Source: Actinacidiphila epipremni
GTDB taxonomy: Bacteria; Actinomycetota; Actinomycetes; Streptomycetales; Streptomycetaceae
Length of the DNA: 64,000 nt
Direction: 5' to 3'
NCBI RefSeq assembly: GCF_012034175.1
Contig: NZ_JAATEJ010000031.1
Location: forward strand, 23,926-87,925
Shown here: piece by piece, positions 20,467 to 31,218 of the stretch
Numbering within the stretch: position 1 is the first letter of the stretch
Layout of the letters: each line of letters starts with the position of its first letter
Position numbers and translations under genes: made by a program
The notes under the pieces: model-generated
What the model was told of the DNA's origin: nothing
Databases searched by the model: none
What the model saw: only the letters and a program-made list of their open reading frames with translations

Positions 20467-21975
20467 ATGACCTTCTCTGCCTCTTCCTCTGCCTCTTCCT
20501 CCTCGCCCGATCGCCAGCGCCACGCCGAGAGCCTTCGGGCCGACGCCCTGATGGAGGAGGACGTCGCCTGGAGCGAGCGCATCGACGGAGAGCGGGACGG
20601 CGACCAGCTCGACCGCGAGGACCGCGCGTCGCTGCGCCGGGTCGCCGGAATGTCCACCGAGCTGGAGGACGTCACCGAGGTCGAGTACCGGCAGCTCCGC
20701 CTGGAGCGCGTGGTACTCGTCGGGGTGTGGACCTCCGGCACCGCCGAGGACGCCGAGAACTCCCTCGCCGAGCTCGCGGCACTCGCCGAGACCGCCGGCG
20801 CGCTCGTCCTGGACGGTGTCGTCCAGCGCCGGGACAAGCCGGACCCGGCCACGTACATCGGCTCGGGCAAGGCGCAGGAGCTGCGCGACATCGTCGTCGA
20901 CAGTGGCGCCGACACCGTGGTCTGCGACGGTGAGCTGAGCCCCGGCCAGCTCATCCACCTCGAGGACGTCGTCAAGGTGAAGGTCGTCGACCGCACCGCG
21001 CTGATCCTGGACATCTTCGCCCAGCACGCCAAGTCCCGCGAGGGCAAGGCGCAGGTCTCCCTGGCCCAGATGCAGTACATGCTGCCCAGGCTGCGCGGCT
21101 GGGGCCAGTCGCTGTCCCGGCAGATGGGTGGTGGCGGCTCCGGCTCGTCCGGCGGCGGCATGGCCACGCGTGGTCCCGGTGAGACCAAGATCGAGACCGA
21201 CCGGCGGCGCATCCGCGAGAAGATGGCGAAGATGCGCCGGGAGATCGCGGAGATGAAGACCGGCCGCGACCTCAAGCGGCAGGAGCGCAAGCGGCACAAG
21301 GTGCCGTCGGTGGCCATCGCCGGCTACACCAACGCCGGCAAGTCCTCGCTGCTCAACCGCCTCACCGGTGCCGGCGTCCTGGTGGAGAACGCGCTGTTCG
21401 CCACCCTGGACCCGACCGTGCGCCGCGCCGAGACGCCCAGCGGGCGGCTCTACACCCTCGCCGACACCGTCGGGTTCGTGCGGCACCTGCCGCACCACCT
21501 GGTGGAGGCGTTCCGCTCCACGATGGAGGAGGTCGGCGACGCCGACCTGATCCTGCACGTGGTGGACGGCTCGCACCCGGCGCCCGAGGAGCAGCTGGCG
21601 GCGGTCCGCGAGGTCTTCCGCGACGTCGGCGCACTCGACGTGCCGGAGATCGTCGTGGTCAACAAGGCCGACGCGGCCGACCCGCTGGTGCTCCAGCGGC
21701 TGCTGCGCGAGGAGAAGCGGGCCATCGCGGTCTCGGCGCGCACCGGCCAGGGCATCGACGAGCTGCTGCAGCTGGTCGACGACGAACTGCCGCGCCCGGA
21801 CGTCGAGGTGGAGGCCCTGGTGCCGTACACCCACGGCGGCCTGGTCTCGCGGGTCCACGCCGGCGGCGAGGTGCTCTCCGAGGAGCACACCGGCGACGGC
21901 ACTCTGCTCAAGGTGCGGGTGCACGAGGAAATGGCCGCGGAGCTGGCCCCGTTCACCCTCGCCGCCCGGCACTGA
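20467..21975 (+). CDS. hflX: Ribosome-associated GTPase HflX
   Basis: 502 residues. The N-terminal domain (RLERVVLVGVWTSG, YIGSGKAQELRDIV, FAQHAKSREGKAQVSLAQMQYMLPRL) and the GGG-rich linker before RGPGETKIETDRRRI are diagnostic. The G domain follows with GYTNAGKSSLLNRLTG, DTVGFVRHLPHHLVEAF and NKAD. HflX rescues stalled or hibernating ribosomes under stress. The extreme N-terminus is serine-rich, encoded by a perfect 12-nt tandem duplication (20476-20499). The ATG at 20467 has AAGGA upstream. A strong terminator follows the stop. Confidence 0.95.
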   Translation: MTFSASSSASSSSPDRQRHAESLRADALMEEDVAWSERIDGERDGDQLDREDRASLRRVAGMSTELEDVTEVEYRQLRLERVVLVGVWTSGTAEDAENSLAELAALAETAGALVLDGVVQRRDKPDPATYIGSGKAQELRDIVVDSGADTVVCDGELSPGQLIHLEDVVKVKVVDRTALILDIFAQHAKSREGKAQVSLAQMQYMLPRLRGWGQSLSRQMGGGGSGSSGGGMATRGPGETKIETDRRRIREKMAKMRREIAEMKTGRDLKRQERKRHKVPSVAIAGYTNAGKSSLLNRLTGAGVLVENALFATLDPTVRRAETPSGRLYTLADTVGFVRHLPHHLVEAFRSTMEEVGDADLILHVVDGSHPAPEEQLAAVREVFRDVGALDVPEIVVVNKADAADPLVLQRLLREEKRAIAVSARTGQGIDELLQLVDDELPRPDVEVEALVPYTHGGLVSRVHAGGEVLSEEHTGDGTLLKVRVHEEMAAELAPFTLAARH

Positions 21976-21993
21976 CCACGCGGCATATGGTGC

Positions 21994-22020
21994 AGGGCCC
22001 GCCACCATGTGGCGGGCCCT
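21994..22020. terminator. Bidirectional terminator after hflX
   Basis: AGGGCCCGCCA (21994-22004) and TGGCGGGCCCT (22010-22020) form a perfect 11-bp stem with a 5-nt loop. It lies between hflX (+) and the converging lipoprotein protease gene (-). Confidence 0.85.
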
Positions 22021-22044
22021 TCCGCGTGGGCGCGGCCTATTGCG

Positions 22045-23211
22045 TCAGCTGAACTTCTTCACCACCGCGTCGTAGACCTTCTCGGCGTCCGCGCCGAGCC
22101 GCGGTCCCGCCAGCCAGGTGGCCGTCACCGGGCCGATCGAGGTGTTGCTGACCAGCGCCGTCTTGCCGTCCGGACGGGTCGCGAACCATCCACCGCCCGA
22201 CGATCCCGCCGTCATGGTGCAGCCGATGCGGTATTCGGTCGGCTGCCCGGCATCGAGCGAGAGCCGGCCCGGCTTGCCCGCGCAGTTGTACATCCGCTGC
22301 CCGTCGTACGGCGGCGCCGCGGGATATCCCCAGGCGTCCAGCGTGCCGACCTGCGCGGTCGCCGGCGCGTCGAACCACACCGGCATGGCGGAACCGACCG
22401 TCTCCTCCAGCGACTTGCCGCCCTTCTCCGGCGTCACATGCAGCACCGCGAAGTCGTACGGCGAGCCGCTGCCGCCCTCCTCCGCACCGGTGTCGATCCA
22501 CTGCTGCGACGTACTCGCCCCGTCCGCCCAGAACACGCCGTAGGGAGCCAGCACGTCGCGCTCGGCCCCCTTGAGCGCCGCCGCGCTCTGCCCGGCGTCG
22601 TTGTACGCCGGCACGAACGCGATGTTGCGGTACCAGCCGCCTTCCGCGCCGGCGTGCACACAGTGGCCCGCCGTCCACACGAGGTTGGACTTGCCGGGAT
22701 GTGCCGGGTCCTGGATCACCGTCGCCGAGCAGACCATCGACCCCTGGGGGCTGTCGAAGAAGAGCTTCCCGACGTCAGGGGCGCTCCGGTGGTACGGCGC
22801 CGCGACCCGCTGCGCAGTCACCGGCGGCGGTGCCGGGTCGGTCTGCCCCTGGTCGGCGGGGACGTCGGCGGGGACGTTCTTGTCCTCGGGGTCGGCGCCC
22901 CTCATGCGGTCGTCGTTCCACAGGCCGTCGATGACCGGGTTGACGAAATCCGCCGCCTTGCGCAGCCACTGCGACTTGTCCCAGTTCTTCCAGGCGCCCC
23001 GCTTGTACGCCTCTTCCCACTTCTTCAGGTCCGCGGCGCTGGTGGGCAGCGACGAGGGAAGGGAGAGGTCGAGCTTGGGCTTCGCCGTCACCGTGTGCGT
23101 GGACGCGGGCTTGCTGTCGCCCCCGCCGTCCGAGGAGTCGCACGCGCTCGCGGTGGCGACGAGCACCACGGCTGCCGCGACTGCCAGGAACGGCCGGCCT
23201 ATCGATGACAT
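22045..23211 (-). CDS. Secreted trypsin-like serine protease, lipoprotein
   Basis: 388 residues. A hydrophobic signal (FLAVAAAVVLVATASA) ends at Cys24 in a lipobox-like ASAC, so it is probably lipid-anchored outside the membrane. The protease domain carries the triad: His in WTAGHCVHA, Asp in YDFAVLHV, Ser in TAGSSGGGW, typical of trypsin-like/V8-like secreted enzymes. A hydrophilic linker of ~100 residues sits between anchor and domain. The ATG at 23211 follows a GGGGG run. It converges with hflX and diverges from the siderophore operon. The substrate is unknown. Confidence 0.85.
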   Translation of the reverse strand: MSSIGRPFLAVAAAVVLVATASACDSSDGGGDSKPASTHTVTAKPKLDLSLPSSLPTSAADLKKWEEAYKRGAWKNWDKSQWLRKAADFVNPVIDGLWNDDRMRGADPEDKNVPADVPADQGQTDPAPPPVTAQRVAAPYHRSAPDVGKLFFDSPQGSMVCSATVIQDPAHPGKSNLVWTAGHCVHAGAEGGWYRNIAFVPAYNDAGQSAAALKGAERDVLAPYGVFWADGASTSQQWIDTGAEEGGSGSPYDFAVLHVTPEKGGKSLEETVGSAMPVWFDAPATAQVGTLDAWGYPAAPPYDGQRMYNCAGKPGRLSLDAGQPTEYRIGCTMTAGSSGGGWFATRPDGKTALVSNTSIGPVTATWLAGPRLGADAEKVYDAVVKKFS

Positions 23212-23437
23212 GAACGTGAGCCCCCTGCGTGATCGGCGCGCCGGAAGGGCAGTTGCGCGTCCGGCACGCGCGGCGCGTGTCCGCACCGCCGCTGGGAGGG
23301 ACGGCCGGCCGCCTGCGCGCGGTTCCGGCCGGAAAGATCTGTGCGCGGCCCGTGATCGGTCCGTCACCGCGTCGTTAATACCGGCAGGGGACGAGACGGC
23401 GAAGACCGGACTGCAGGCGACTCGGAGGAGACAGCAC
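23212..23437. other. Intergenic region upstream of the siderophore operon
   Basis: The 226-bp divergent gap holds a perfect 12-bp palindrome TTCCGGCCGGAA (23323-23334) and a possible -10 TAATAC (23376-23381). I looked for the DmdR/IdeR iron box (TTAGGTTAGGCTAACCTAA type) and did not see one on either strand. Confidence 0.5.
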
Positions 23438-24841
23438 GTGGCGGCCATTTCCAGCATGCCGGGACAACTGGCGGCAGCGGCCGGCGACTTCACGGCGGCG
23501 GAGGGGATCCTGCGCAGACAGGCACAGCGGGAGTCGGCCGCCCGGACGTACGCGCGGGCGCTGCCCGTGGTGCCGGTCCGCGCCCGCGGCATGACCGTCG
23601 AGGGCGCCGACGGCCGCCGCTACCTGGACTGCCTGTCGGGCGCCGGCACACTCGCCCTCGGCCACAACCACCCGGTGGTCCTTGAGGCCATCAGGGGCGT
23701 CCTGGACTCCGGCGCGCCCCTGCACGTCCTCGACCTCGCGACGCCGGTCAAGGACGCTTTCACCACCGCCCTGTTCGAGACGCTGCCGCCGCAACTCGCC
23801 GAGCACGGCCGCATCCAGTTCTGCGGCCCGGCCGGGACCGATGCCGTCGAGGCGGCGATCAAGCTCGCCAGGACCGCCACCGGGCGCGCCGGGCTGCTGG
23901 CCTTCTCCGGCGCCTACCACGGCATGACGGCGGCGGCACTGGCCGCCACGGGCGACACCGCGGTCCGCGCCGCACTGCCGGGAGCGGACGCCCACGTCAC
24001 CCGGCTGCCCTATCCGTACGACTACCGCTGCCCCTTCGGTGTCGGCGGGGACCGCGGCGCGGAGCTGTCCGCGCGATGGACCGCGCATGTGCTGGACGAT
24101 CCCAAGGGCGGGGTGCAGCCGCCCGCGGCGATGCTGCTGGAGGCGGTGCAGGGGGAGGGCGGCGTCGTTCCCGCCCCCGACGGCTGGCTGCGCCGGATGC
24201 GGCAGATCACCGCCGAGCGGGACATCCCGCTGATCGTCGACGAGGTCCAGACCGGCGTGGGCAGGACCGGCACGTTCTGGGCCGTGGAACGCAGCGGGAT
24301 CGTGCCCGACGTGATGGTCCTGTCCAAGGCCATCGGGGGCAGCCTGCCGCTCGCCGTCATCGTCTACCGCGAGGAACTCGACGGCTGGCTGCCCGGCGCC
24401 CACGCCGGGACCTTCCGCGGGAACCAGCTCGCGATGGCCGCGGGCGCCGCGACCCTCAGCTTCGTCCGCCGGCACGCGCTGCACGAGCGTGCCGAGACCG
24501 TCGGCGCCCGCATCCTCGGCCGGCTGCGCGGACTGGCGGCACACCACGCCTGCATCGGCGACGTACGGGGCCGCGGCCTGATGATCGGCGTGGAAATCGT
24601 CGACACCGGCGCCGAGCCCGACGACCACGGCGCCCTGCCCGCCGCACCCCACCTGGCCCGGCACATCCAGCGTGCGGCCCTCGACCGCGGCCTGATCGTC
24701 GAACTGGGCGGCAGGCACGGCAGCGTCGTCCGGCTGCTGCCCCCGCTGACCATCACCGACGAGCAGGCAGAAGCCGTCCTGGACCGCCTCGCCGGAGCCA
24801 TCGAAGCCGCCCGCGCGACCGCCCCCGGCGCCGCCGCATGA
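23438..24841 (+). CDS. Diaminobutyrate--2-oxoglutarate aminotransferase family protein
   Basis: 467 residues, class III PLP aminotransferase. Family blocks: ALGHNHPVVLEAI, FCGPAGTDAVEAAIKLAR, FSGAYHGMTAAAL, LIVDEVQTGVGRTGTFWA and Lys297 (PLP Schiff base) in VLSKAIGGSLPLAV. It most resembles DABA aminotransferases (RhbA/EctB type), making L-2,4-diaminobutyrate from aspartate semialdehyde and glutamate. It heads an operon with two NIS synthetases and an acetyltransferase, so diaminobutyrate is the probable siderophore building block. The GTG at 23438 has GGAGGAG upstream. I recall this locus from the S. coelicolor list of metabolite clusters (SCO5799-5801). Confidence 0.88.
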   Translation: MAAISSMPGQLAAAAGDFTAAEGILRRQAQRESAARTYARALPVVPVRARGMTVEGADGRRYLDCLSGAGTLALGHNHPVVLEAIRGVLDSGAPLHVLDLATPVKDAFTTALFETLPPQLAEHGRIQFCGPAGTDAVEAAIKLARTATGRAGLLAFSGAYHGMTAAALAATGDTAVRAALPGADAHVTRLPYPYDYRCPFGVGGDRGAELSARWTAHVLDDPKGGVQPPAAMLLEAVQGEGGVVPAPDGWLRRMRQITAERDIPLIVDEVQTGVGRTGTFWAVERSGIVPDVMVLSKAIGGSLPLAVIVYREELDGWLPGAHAGTFRGNQLAMAAGAATLSFVRRHALHERAETVGARILGRLRGLAAHHACIGDVRGRGLMIGVEIVDTGAEPDDHGALPAAPHLARHIQRAALDRGLIVELGGRHGSVVRLLPPLTITDEQAEAVLDRLAGAIEAARATAPGAAA

Positions 24842-24896
24842 CGCCGAAGCCCGCCCCCCACCGCAGCCGCGCGGCAACGACCAGTGGAGCCCCCGC

Positions 24897-26756
24897 ATGA
24901 CCGCCCCCGCAGGAACCGCCCCCGTGCAGCCGCCGGAACCGGCCGCGGCATCGGCCCCGTCGCCGGCCACCGTGCCGCTGCCCCGCCCGCCGCTCCCCGA
25001 CGAGGCGAGCACACCGCAGACCGGCCCCGACCCGCTGCACCACCCCGACGCCTACGCCGTCGCCGACGCAGCCGCCACGGACAACCTGCTGCGCTGCTGG
25101 GTACGCGAGCGGGCCGTGCCCCGGCCCGCCGACGCCACGCTGCGTATCGCGCTCCCTGCGAGCGGCACCGAGGCCCGCGCAGCCGTCCGCTACTGGTCCC
25201 CGACCGGCCACCACCGCTTCGCGCCCGCCCGGCTGACCCCCGCGGGCCCCGCGCTCACCGCCGTGGACCTGTCGGCACTGCTGGCCAGGGAAGGCGGCGG
25301 CGCGCCGGCGGAAGCCGCCGACCTCGTGGCGCGCGTCGCCGACTCCGTACGCCGCACCGCCGCCTTCGTCACCGAACGCCGCCGGGAACCCGGCGCGGCC
25401 GAGCCCGAACTGCCGTTCCTGGACTCCGAGCAGGCGCTGATCCTCGGCCACCCGATACACCCCGCCCCCAAGAGCCGCGACGGGCTGGCCGACGCCGAGA
25501 CCGCCGCCTACTCACCGGAGACCCGCGGCTCCTTCCCGCTGCACTGGCTCGCGGTGGACCCCGCGGTCCTCGCCACGGACTCCGCCTGGACCGAGCGGGG
25601 CCGCCCCATCGGCGCCGCCGACCTCATCGGCTCCTTCGCCGGACCGCACCCGCACGCCGCGGACGGCGCGGCCCTGCTGCCGCTGCACCCCTGGCAGGCC
25701 CGGGACATCCTCCACCGGCCCGCCGTGCGGACCCTCTTCGACGCCGGCCTACTGCGCGACCTCGGCCCGTACGGCGAGCCCTGGCACCCCACCTCGTCGG
25801 TCCGCACCGTCTACCGGCCGGACACGCCCGCCATGCTGAAGCTGTCGCTCGGCGTGCGGATCACCAACTCCCGCCGTGAGAACCTGCGCAAGGAACTGCT
25901 GCGCGGCACCGAGGTCCACCGGCTGCTCCGCAGCGGCCTGGCCGCACAATGGCACGCCGCGCACCCCGGCTTCGACATCGTCCGCGACCCCGCGTGGCTC
26001 GCGGTGGACACGCCGGACGGCGAGCCGGTGCAGGGCCTCGACGTCGTACTGCGGCACAACCCGTTCGGCCCCGGCGACCGGGCGCACTGCGTCGCCGGGC
26101 TGACCTCGCCGCGCCCCTGGCCCACCGGCAGCGGGACGCCCGAACTGCGCTCGCGGCTGGCCCTGGTCGTCGCCGGCCTCGCCGCGCGCACCGGCCGGCC
26201 CGCGCCCGCCGTCGCCACCGAGTGGTTCCTGCGCTACCTCGACGCGGTCGTCCGGCCGCTGCTGTGGCTGGACGGCCAGGCGGGCATCGCGCTGGAGGCG
26301 CACCAGCAGAACACCCTGGTGCTGCTCGACGCCGACGGCTGGCCCCGCGGAGGCCGCTACCGCGACAACCAGGGCTACTACTACCGGGAGTCGCACCGGG
26401 CCGACCTCGAAGCACGGCTGCCCGGCATCGGAGCCGCCAGCGACACCTTCGTCGCCGACGACGTCGCCGACGAACGCTTCGCCTACTACGTCGGCATCAA
26501 CAACGTCCTCGGCCTCGTCGGCGCCCTCGGCTCGCAGGGGCTGGCCGACGAGGCCGTGCTGATCGCCGCCTTCCGCCGCTTCCTCGCCGCGGCGGCCCCG
26601 GACACCGGCAGCAGCCTCCCGGAGCGGCTGCTGACCGCCACCGGGCTGCGCTGCAAGGCCAATCTGCTGACCCGGCTGCACGGCATGGACGAACTCGTCG
26701 GCCCGGTGGACACCCAGTCCGTCTACGTCACCGTGCCGAACCCGCTGGCCCCCTGA
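24897..26756 (+). CDS. IucA/IucC-family NIS siderophore synthetase (first)
   Basis: 619 residues. NRPS-independent siderophore synthetases adenylate a citrate or related carboxylate and couple it to an amine or hydroxylamine. Recognisable blocks: GHPIHPAPKSR (ATP/citrate region), LPLHPWQ, KLSLGVRITNSRRE, EAHQQNTLV and RDNQGYYY. The first ~35 residues are Pro/Ala-rich. It begins 55 bp after the aminotransferase with GTGGAG upstream of the ATG, so it is in the same operon. Whether it is type A, B or C cannot be told by eye. Confidence 0.93.
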   Translation: MTAPAGTAPVQPPEPAAASAPSPATVPLPRPPLPDEASTPQTGPDPLHHPDAYAVADAAATDNLLRCWVRERAVPRPADATLRIALPASGTEARAAVRYWSPTGHHRFAPARLTPAGPALTAVDLSALLAREGGGAPAEAADLVARVADSVRRTAAFVTERRREPGAAEPELPFLDSEQALILGHPIHPAPKSRDGLADAETAAYSPETRGSFPLHWLAVDPAVLATDSAWTERGRPIGAADLIGSFAGPHPHAADGAALLPLHPWQARDILHRPAVRTLFDAGLLRDLGPYGEPWHPTSSVRTVYRPDTPAMLKLSLGVRITNSRRENLRKELLRGTEVHRLLRSGLAAQWHAAHPGFDIVRDPAWLAVDTPDGEPVQGLDVVLRHNPFGPGDRAHCVAGLTSPRPWPTGSGTPELRSRLALVVAGLAARTGRPAPAVATEWFLRYLDAVVRPLLWLDGQAGIALEAHQQNTLVLLDADGWPRGGRYRDNQGYYYRESHRADLEARLPGIGAASDTFVADDVADERFAYYVGINNVLGLVGALGSQGLADEAVLIAAFRRFLAAAAPDTGSSLPERLLTATGLRCKANLLTRLHGMDELVGPVDTQSVYVTVPNPLAP

Positions 26757-26795
26757 CCGCACGAGCAGGCTCAGCCCCAGGAGAGGAGGAGCAGC

Positions 26796-27509
26796 GTGTC
26801 ACCCGCGCACCCCGGCACCGAGGACACCCTGGACCTGGCACGCCCAGCGGTCACCGGCGCCCTCCTCGCCGCCCCCGTACCCCGCCCCCCGGCCCCCACC
26901 ACCGGCTCCCCGCCGGCGGCCGGCCAGGGGCCCGCCAAGGCGCTCGTCGGCGCCGTCGAGGGCTGGCCGCCGGCGGGCACCCCGTTCGGCACCTTCCGGC
27001 TCGTCCCCGCCCACCCGGGGCGCGATCTCGCCCTCGTCGGCGGCTGGATGAACGACCCGGCCGTGGCCGCGTTCTGGGAGCTCGCCGGGGAGCCCGCGGT
27101 GACGGCCCGGCACATTGCCGCGCAGACCGGCGGCGACGGCCGCAGCGTCCCCTGCCTCGGTCTGCTGGACGGCACCCCGATGAGCTACTGGGAGGTCTAC
27201 CGCGCCGACCTCGACCCGCTGGCCCGCGCCTATGCCGCCAGGCCGCAGGACACCGGTATCCACCTGCTGATCGGCGCCCGCGCCGACCGCGGTCGCGGCC
27301 TCGGCGCCGCGCTCATCGCGGCGGTCGCCGACATGGTCCTGGACAACCGTCCGGACTGCGCCCGCGTCGTCGCCGAACCGGACCTGCGCAACATCCCGTC
27401 CGTGGCGGCCTTCCTCACCGCCGGCTTCCGGCTCTCCGCGGAGATCGGGCTGCCCGGCAAGCGCGCCGCCCTCATGATCCGCGAGCGCGCACTGCGCCGC
27501 CTGCTGTGA
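26796..27509 (+). CDS. GNAT acetyltransferase, AlcB/IucB-like (siderophore acylation)
   Basis: 237 residues. After a ~65-residue Pro/Ala-rich leader, the domain shows WMNDPAVAAFWELAG, PMSYWEVYRAD, TGIHLLIG and the acetyl-CoA loop RGRGLGAALI. This is the AlcB/IucB/RhbD pattern of enzymes that acylate the (usually N-hydroxylated) amine in siderophore assembly. The GTG at 26796 follows GAGAGGAGGA. It lies between the two NIS synthetases, separated by 39 and 48 bp. No N-hydroxylase is in the operon, so its acceptor may be a free amine; that is inference. Confidence 0.88.
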   Translation: MSPAHPGTEDTLDLARPAVTGALLAAPVPRPPAPTTGSPPAAGQGPAKALVGAVEGWPPAGTPFGTFRLVPAHPGRDLALVGGWMNDPAVAAFWELAGEPAVTARHIAAQTGGDGRSVPCLGLLDGTPMSYWEVYRADLDPLARAYAARPQDTGIHLLIGARADRGRGLGAALIAAVADMVLDNRPDCARVVAEPDLRNIPSVAAFLTAGFRLSAEIGLPGKRAALMIRERALRRLL

Positions 27510-27557
27510 ACCACCGCCCCACCTTCCACCTGCACACCGGCCCCGCAGGAGTCCACC

Positions 27558-29321
27558 GTGATCACCACATCCCCGCCCTCCGACGCCGCCGCCTGGCAGC
27601 GAGCGGCCCGGCGACTGCTGGCCAAGATGCTCGCCGAATTCGCCTACGAGGAGGTGATCACCCCCGAGCCGGACCCCGCCTGCGGACCCGACGCCTACCG
27701 GCTGCGGCTCAGCGACACCCTCACGTACCGCTTCCACGCCCGCAGAGGCGCGTACGGCAGCTGGCAGGTGGACCCGGCGAGCATCAGACCGAGCGGCGAC
27801 CCGCTGCACTTCCTCAGCCACGCCCATGACGCCGTCCTCGGCCTCGACGGCGACACCACCGGGCACCTGATGCGGGAGATCCTCACCACCTTGCGGGCCG
27901 ACCTGCGGCTGGACGCCGCCGCGCCGCCCGTCGCGGACCTCGCCGACCTCGACTACGCCGAGGTCGAGGGGCACCAGACCGGGCACCCCTGGCTCGTCGC
28001 CAACAAGGGGCGTATCGGGTTCTCCGACGCCGACGCCGCCCGCTGGGCCCCGGAAGCCCGCAGGCAGCACCGGCTGCCGTGGATCGCCGTGCACAACAGC
28101 CTGGCCCGATACCGCGGTGTCGCCACCCTCGCCACCCCCGACCTGCTCTACGCGGACGAGCTGCCGCCCGCCACCCTCGACGCCTTCCACCACGCCATCG
28201 CCGACCGGGGCCGCAACCCCGCCGACCACCTGCTGCTGCCGGTGCACCCCTGGCAGTGGGAGAACGTCGTGCTGCCGCTCTTCGCGCCGTCCATCGCCGA
28301 CGGATCCGTCATGCACCTCGGCACCGACAACGACCTCAGGCTGCCGCAGCAGTCCATCAGGACCTTTCTCAACGCCAGCCATCCGCAGCGCCGTACGGTG
28401 AAACTGCCGCTGTCGGTGCTCAACACCCTCGTCTGGCGCGGACTGCCCACCGAGCGCACCCTGGCCGCGCCCGCCGTCACCGCGTGGGTCGACGGGCTCC
28501 GTGCGGGCGATTCGTTTCTGCGGGACGAGACCAGGGTCATCCTGCTCGGCGAGGTCGCCTCCGTGACCGTCGCCCACCCGCAGTTCGACCGGCTGCCGAC
28601 CGTGCCGTACCAGTACCGCGAACTGCTCGGCTGCATCTGGCGCGAGCCGCTGGGGCCGTACCTGGAACCCGGCGAGCGCGCCCGCACCCTCGCCGCCCTG
28701 CTGTACACCGATCCCGACGGCCGGGCGTTCGCCGCCGAACTGGTCGCCCGCTCGGGGCTCGCCCCCGACGCCTGGCTGCGGCACCTGTTCGCCGCGCTGC
28801 TGCCGCCGCTGCTGCACTTCCTCTACCGCTACGGGACGGTCTTCTCGCCGCACGGCGAGAACGCCATCGTCGTCTTCGACGACCACGACATCCCCGTGCG
28901 GCTGGCGGTCAAGGACTTCGTCGACGACGTCAACGTCAGCGCGGAACCGCTTCCCGAGCACGCCACCATGCCCGGCGACGTCAGGTCGGTCCTGCTCACC
29001 GAGGAGCCGGCCTTTCTCACCCAGTTCATCCACTCGGGCCTCTTCGTGGGCGTACTGCGCTTCCTCGCGCCGCTGTGCGAGGAGCAGCTCGGGGTGCCCG
29101 AGGCCGAGTTCTGGCAGTTGGTGCGGGCGGAGATCCTGCGCCACCACGAGCGCTTCCCCGAGCTCAAGGAACGATTCGCCACCTTCGACCTGCTGACCGA
29201 GCGCATCGACCGCCTGTGCCTCAACCGCAACAGGCTGCACACGAACGGCTACCGCGACCGCCCGCAGCGCCCGCACGCCGCCGTCCACGGTACCGTCCCC
29301 AACCCGCTGCACGCCCTCTGA
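27558..29321 (+). CDS. IucA/IucC-family NIS siderophore synthetase (second)
   Basis: 587 residues. Blocks: EGHQTGHPWLVANKGRIGFS, LPVHPWQWEN, QQSIRTFLNAS, TVKLPLSVLNTLVWRG, FSPHGENAIVVF and VRLAVKDFVDDV, typical of the IucC/DesD-like half of the family. Paired NIS synthetases usually act in sequence on the two ends of citrate. The GTG at 27558 has CAGGAG upstream. It is the last gene of the operon; no exporter, ferric-siderophore receptor or reductase follows. Confidence 0.94.
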   Translation: MITTSPPSDAAAWQRAARRLLAKMLAEFAYEEVITPEPDPACGPDAYRLRLSDTLTYRFHARRGAYGSWQVDPASIRPSGDPLHFLSHAHDAVLGLDGDTTGHLMREILTTLRADLRLDAAAPPVADLADLDYAEVEGHQTGHPWLVANKGRIGFSDADAARWAPEARRQHRLPWIAVHNSLARYRGVATLATPDLLYADELPPATLDAFHHAIADRGRNPADHLLLPVHPWQWENVVLPLFAPSIADGSVMHLGTDNDLRLPQQSIRTFLNASHPQRRTVKLPLSVLNTLVWRGLPTERTLAAPAVTAWVDGLRAGDSFLRDETRVILLGEVASVTVAHPQFDRLPTVPYQYRELLGCIWREPLGPYLEPGERARTLAALLYTDPDGRAFAAELVARSGLAPDAWLRHLFAALLPPLLHFLYRYGTVFSPHGENAIVVFDDHDIPVRLAVKDFVDDVNVSAEPLPEHATMPGDVRSVLLTEEPAFLTQFIHSGLFVGVLRFLAPLCEEQLGVPEAEFWQLVRAEILRHHERFPELKERFATFDLLTERIDRLCLNRNRLHTNGYRDRPQRPHAAVHGTVPNPLHAL

Positions 29322-29393
29322 GGTCGCGCCGCGCCGCCGCGGCCCAGCGGATACGATCGCGGCACCGGACGTACCGGCGGAGGGAGGGGGCTG

Positions 29394-30009
29394 ATGCGCG
29401 AGGAGACGGGCGCCGGATCGTGCCCGGAGTGCGGCACCCCGGTTTCCTTCGCCGGGCAACTCGTCTGCCAGGGCTGCTTCGTGCCCTTCGCGCTCATGGC
29501 CGCGGCGCACGCCGCCGCCGAGCCCCGCGTCTCCCCGACCGCCCCCACCGAGCGGCTGCCCCGCCCGGCTCCGCCGCGGCCCGCGCAGCCCCCGGCCGCG
29601 GCGCCCGCGGCCATGGCCAGGGAGGGCCGCGCGGCCGACGACTCGGAGCACACCCGGGTCATCCACGTCATCCCCGGCGCCCCGCCCCACCCGGCCGGCA
29701 CCCGCAGGGACGTACCACTGCACGTCCTGCGGCTGCACTTCCCCGACGGCGAGGTCGTCGAGGTGGCGCCCGGCTACTCCATACGGCTCGGCCGCGACCC
29801 GCAACTGTGCCCGGCCGTGACCTTCCTCGCGCGCCGCGACAACCTGTCGCGCATCCACGCCCGGGTCGGCGTCGAGGCCGACGGCTCGGCCTGGATAGCG
29901 GACGAGGGCTCCACCAACGGCACCTATGTGCGCGGCTACCGGCTCCCGTCGAACGAGCAGGCGCCACTGCGGCCGGGCGACACCTTCCGCCTCGCAGCCG
30001 ACGTCAACG

Positions 30010-30026
<17 letters not shown>
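29394..30026 (+). CDS. Zinc-ribbon and FHA domain protein
   Basis: 210 residues. The N-terminus has a zinc ribbon, C10-x2-C13 and C25-x2-C28. A Pro/Ala-rich linker of ~70 residues follows, then a C-terminal FHA domain (about 120-205): IRLGRDPQL, NLSRIHARVGV and STNGTYVRG give the Gly-Arg, Ser-x-x-His and Asn-Gly phosphothreonine-binding core. The ATG has GAGGGAGGGGG upstream and a TACGAT -10 candidate at 29352-29357. Its last 17 bp overlap, tail to tail, the end of the Ser/Thr kinase gene. It is likely a phosphopeptide reader for that kinase; inferred from position. Confidence 0.88.

Positions 30027-31214
<1,188 letters not shown>

Positions 31215-31218
<4 letters not shown>

Noticed and set aside
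26799..29858. About 1000-codon minus-strand frame opposite the siderophore genes
   Set aside because: Same composition artefact; the plus strand has clear NIS synthetase motifs.
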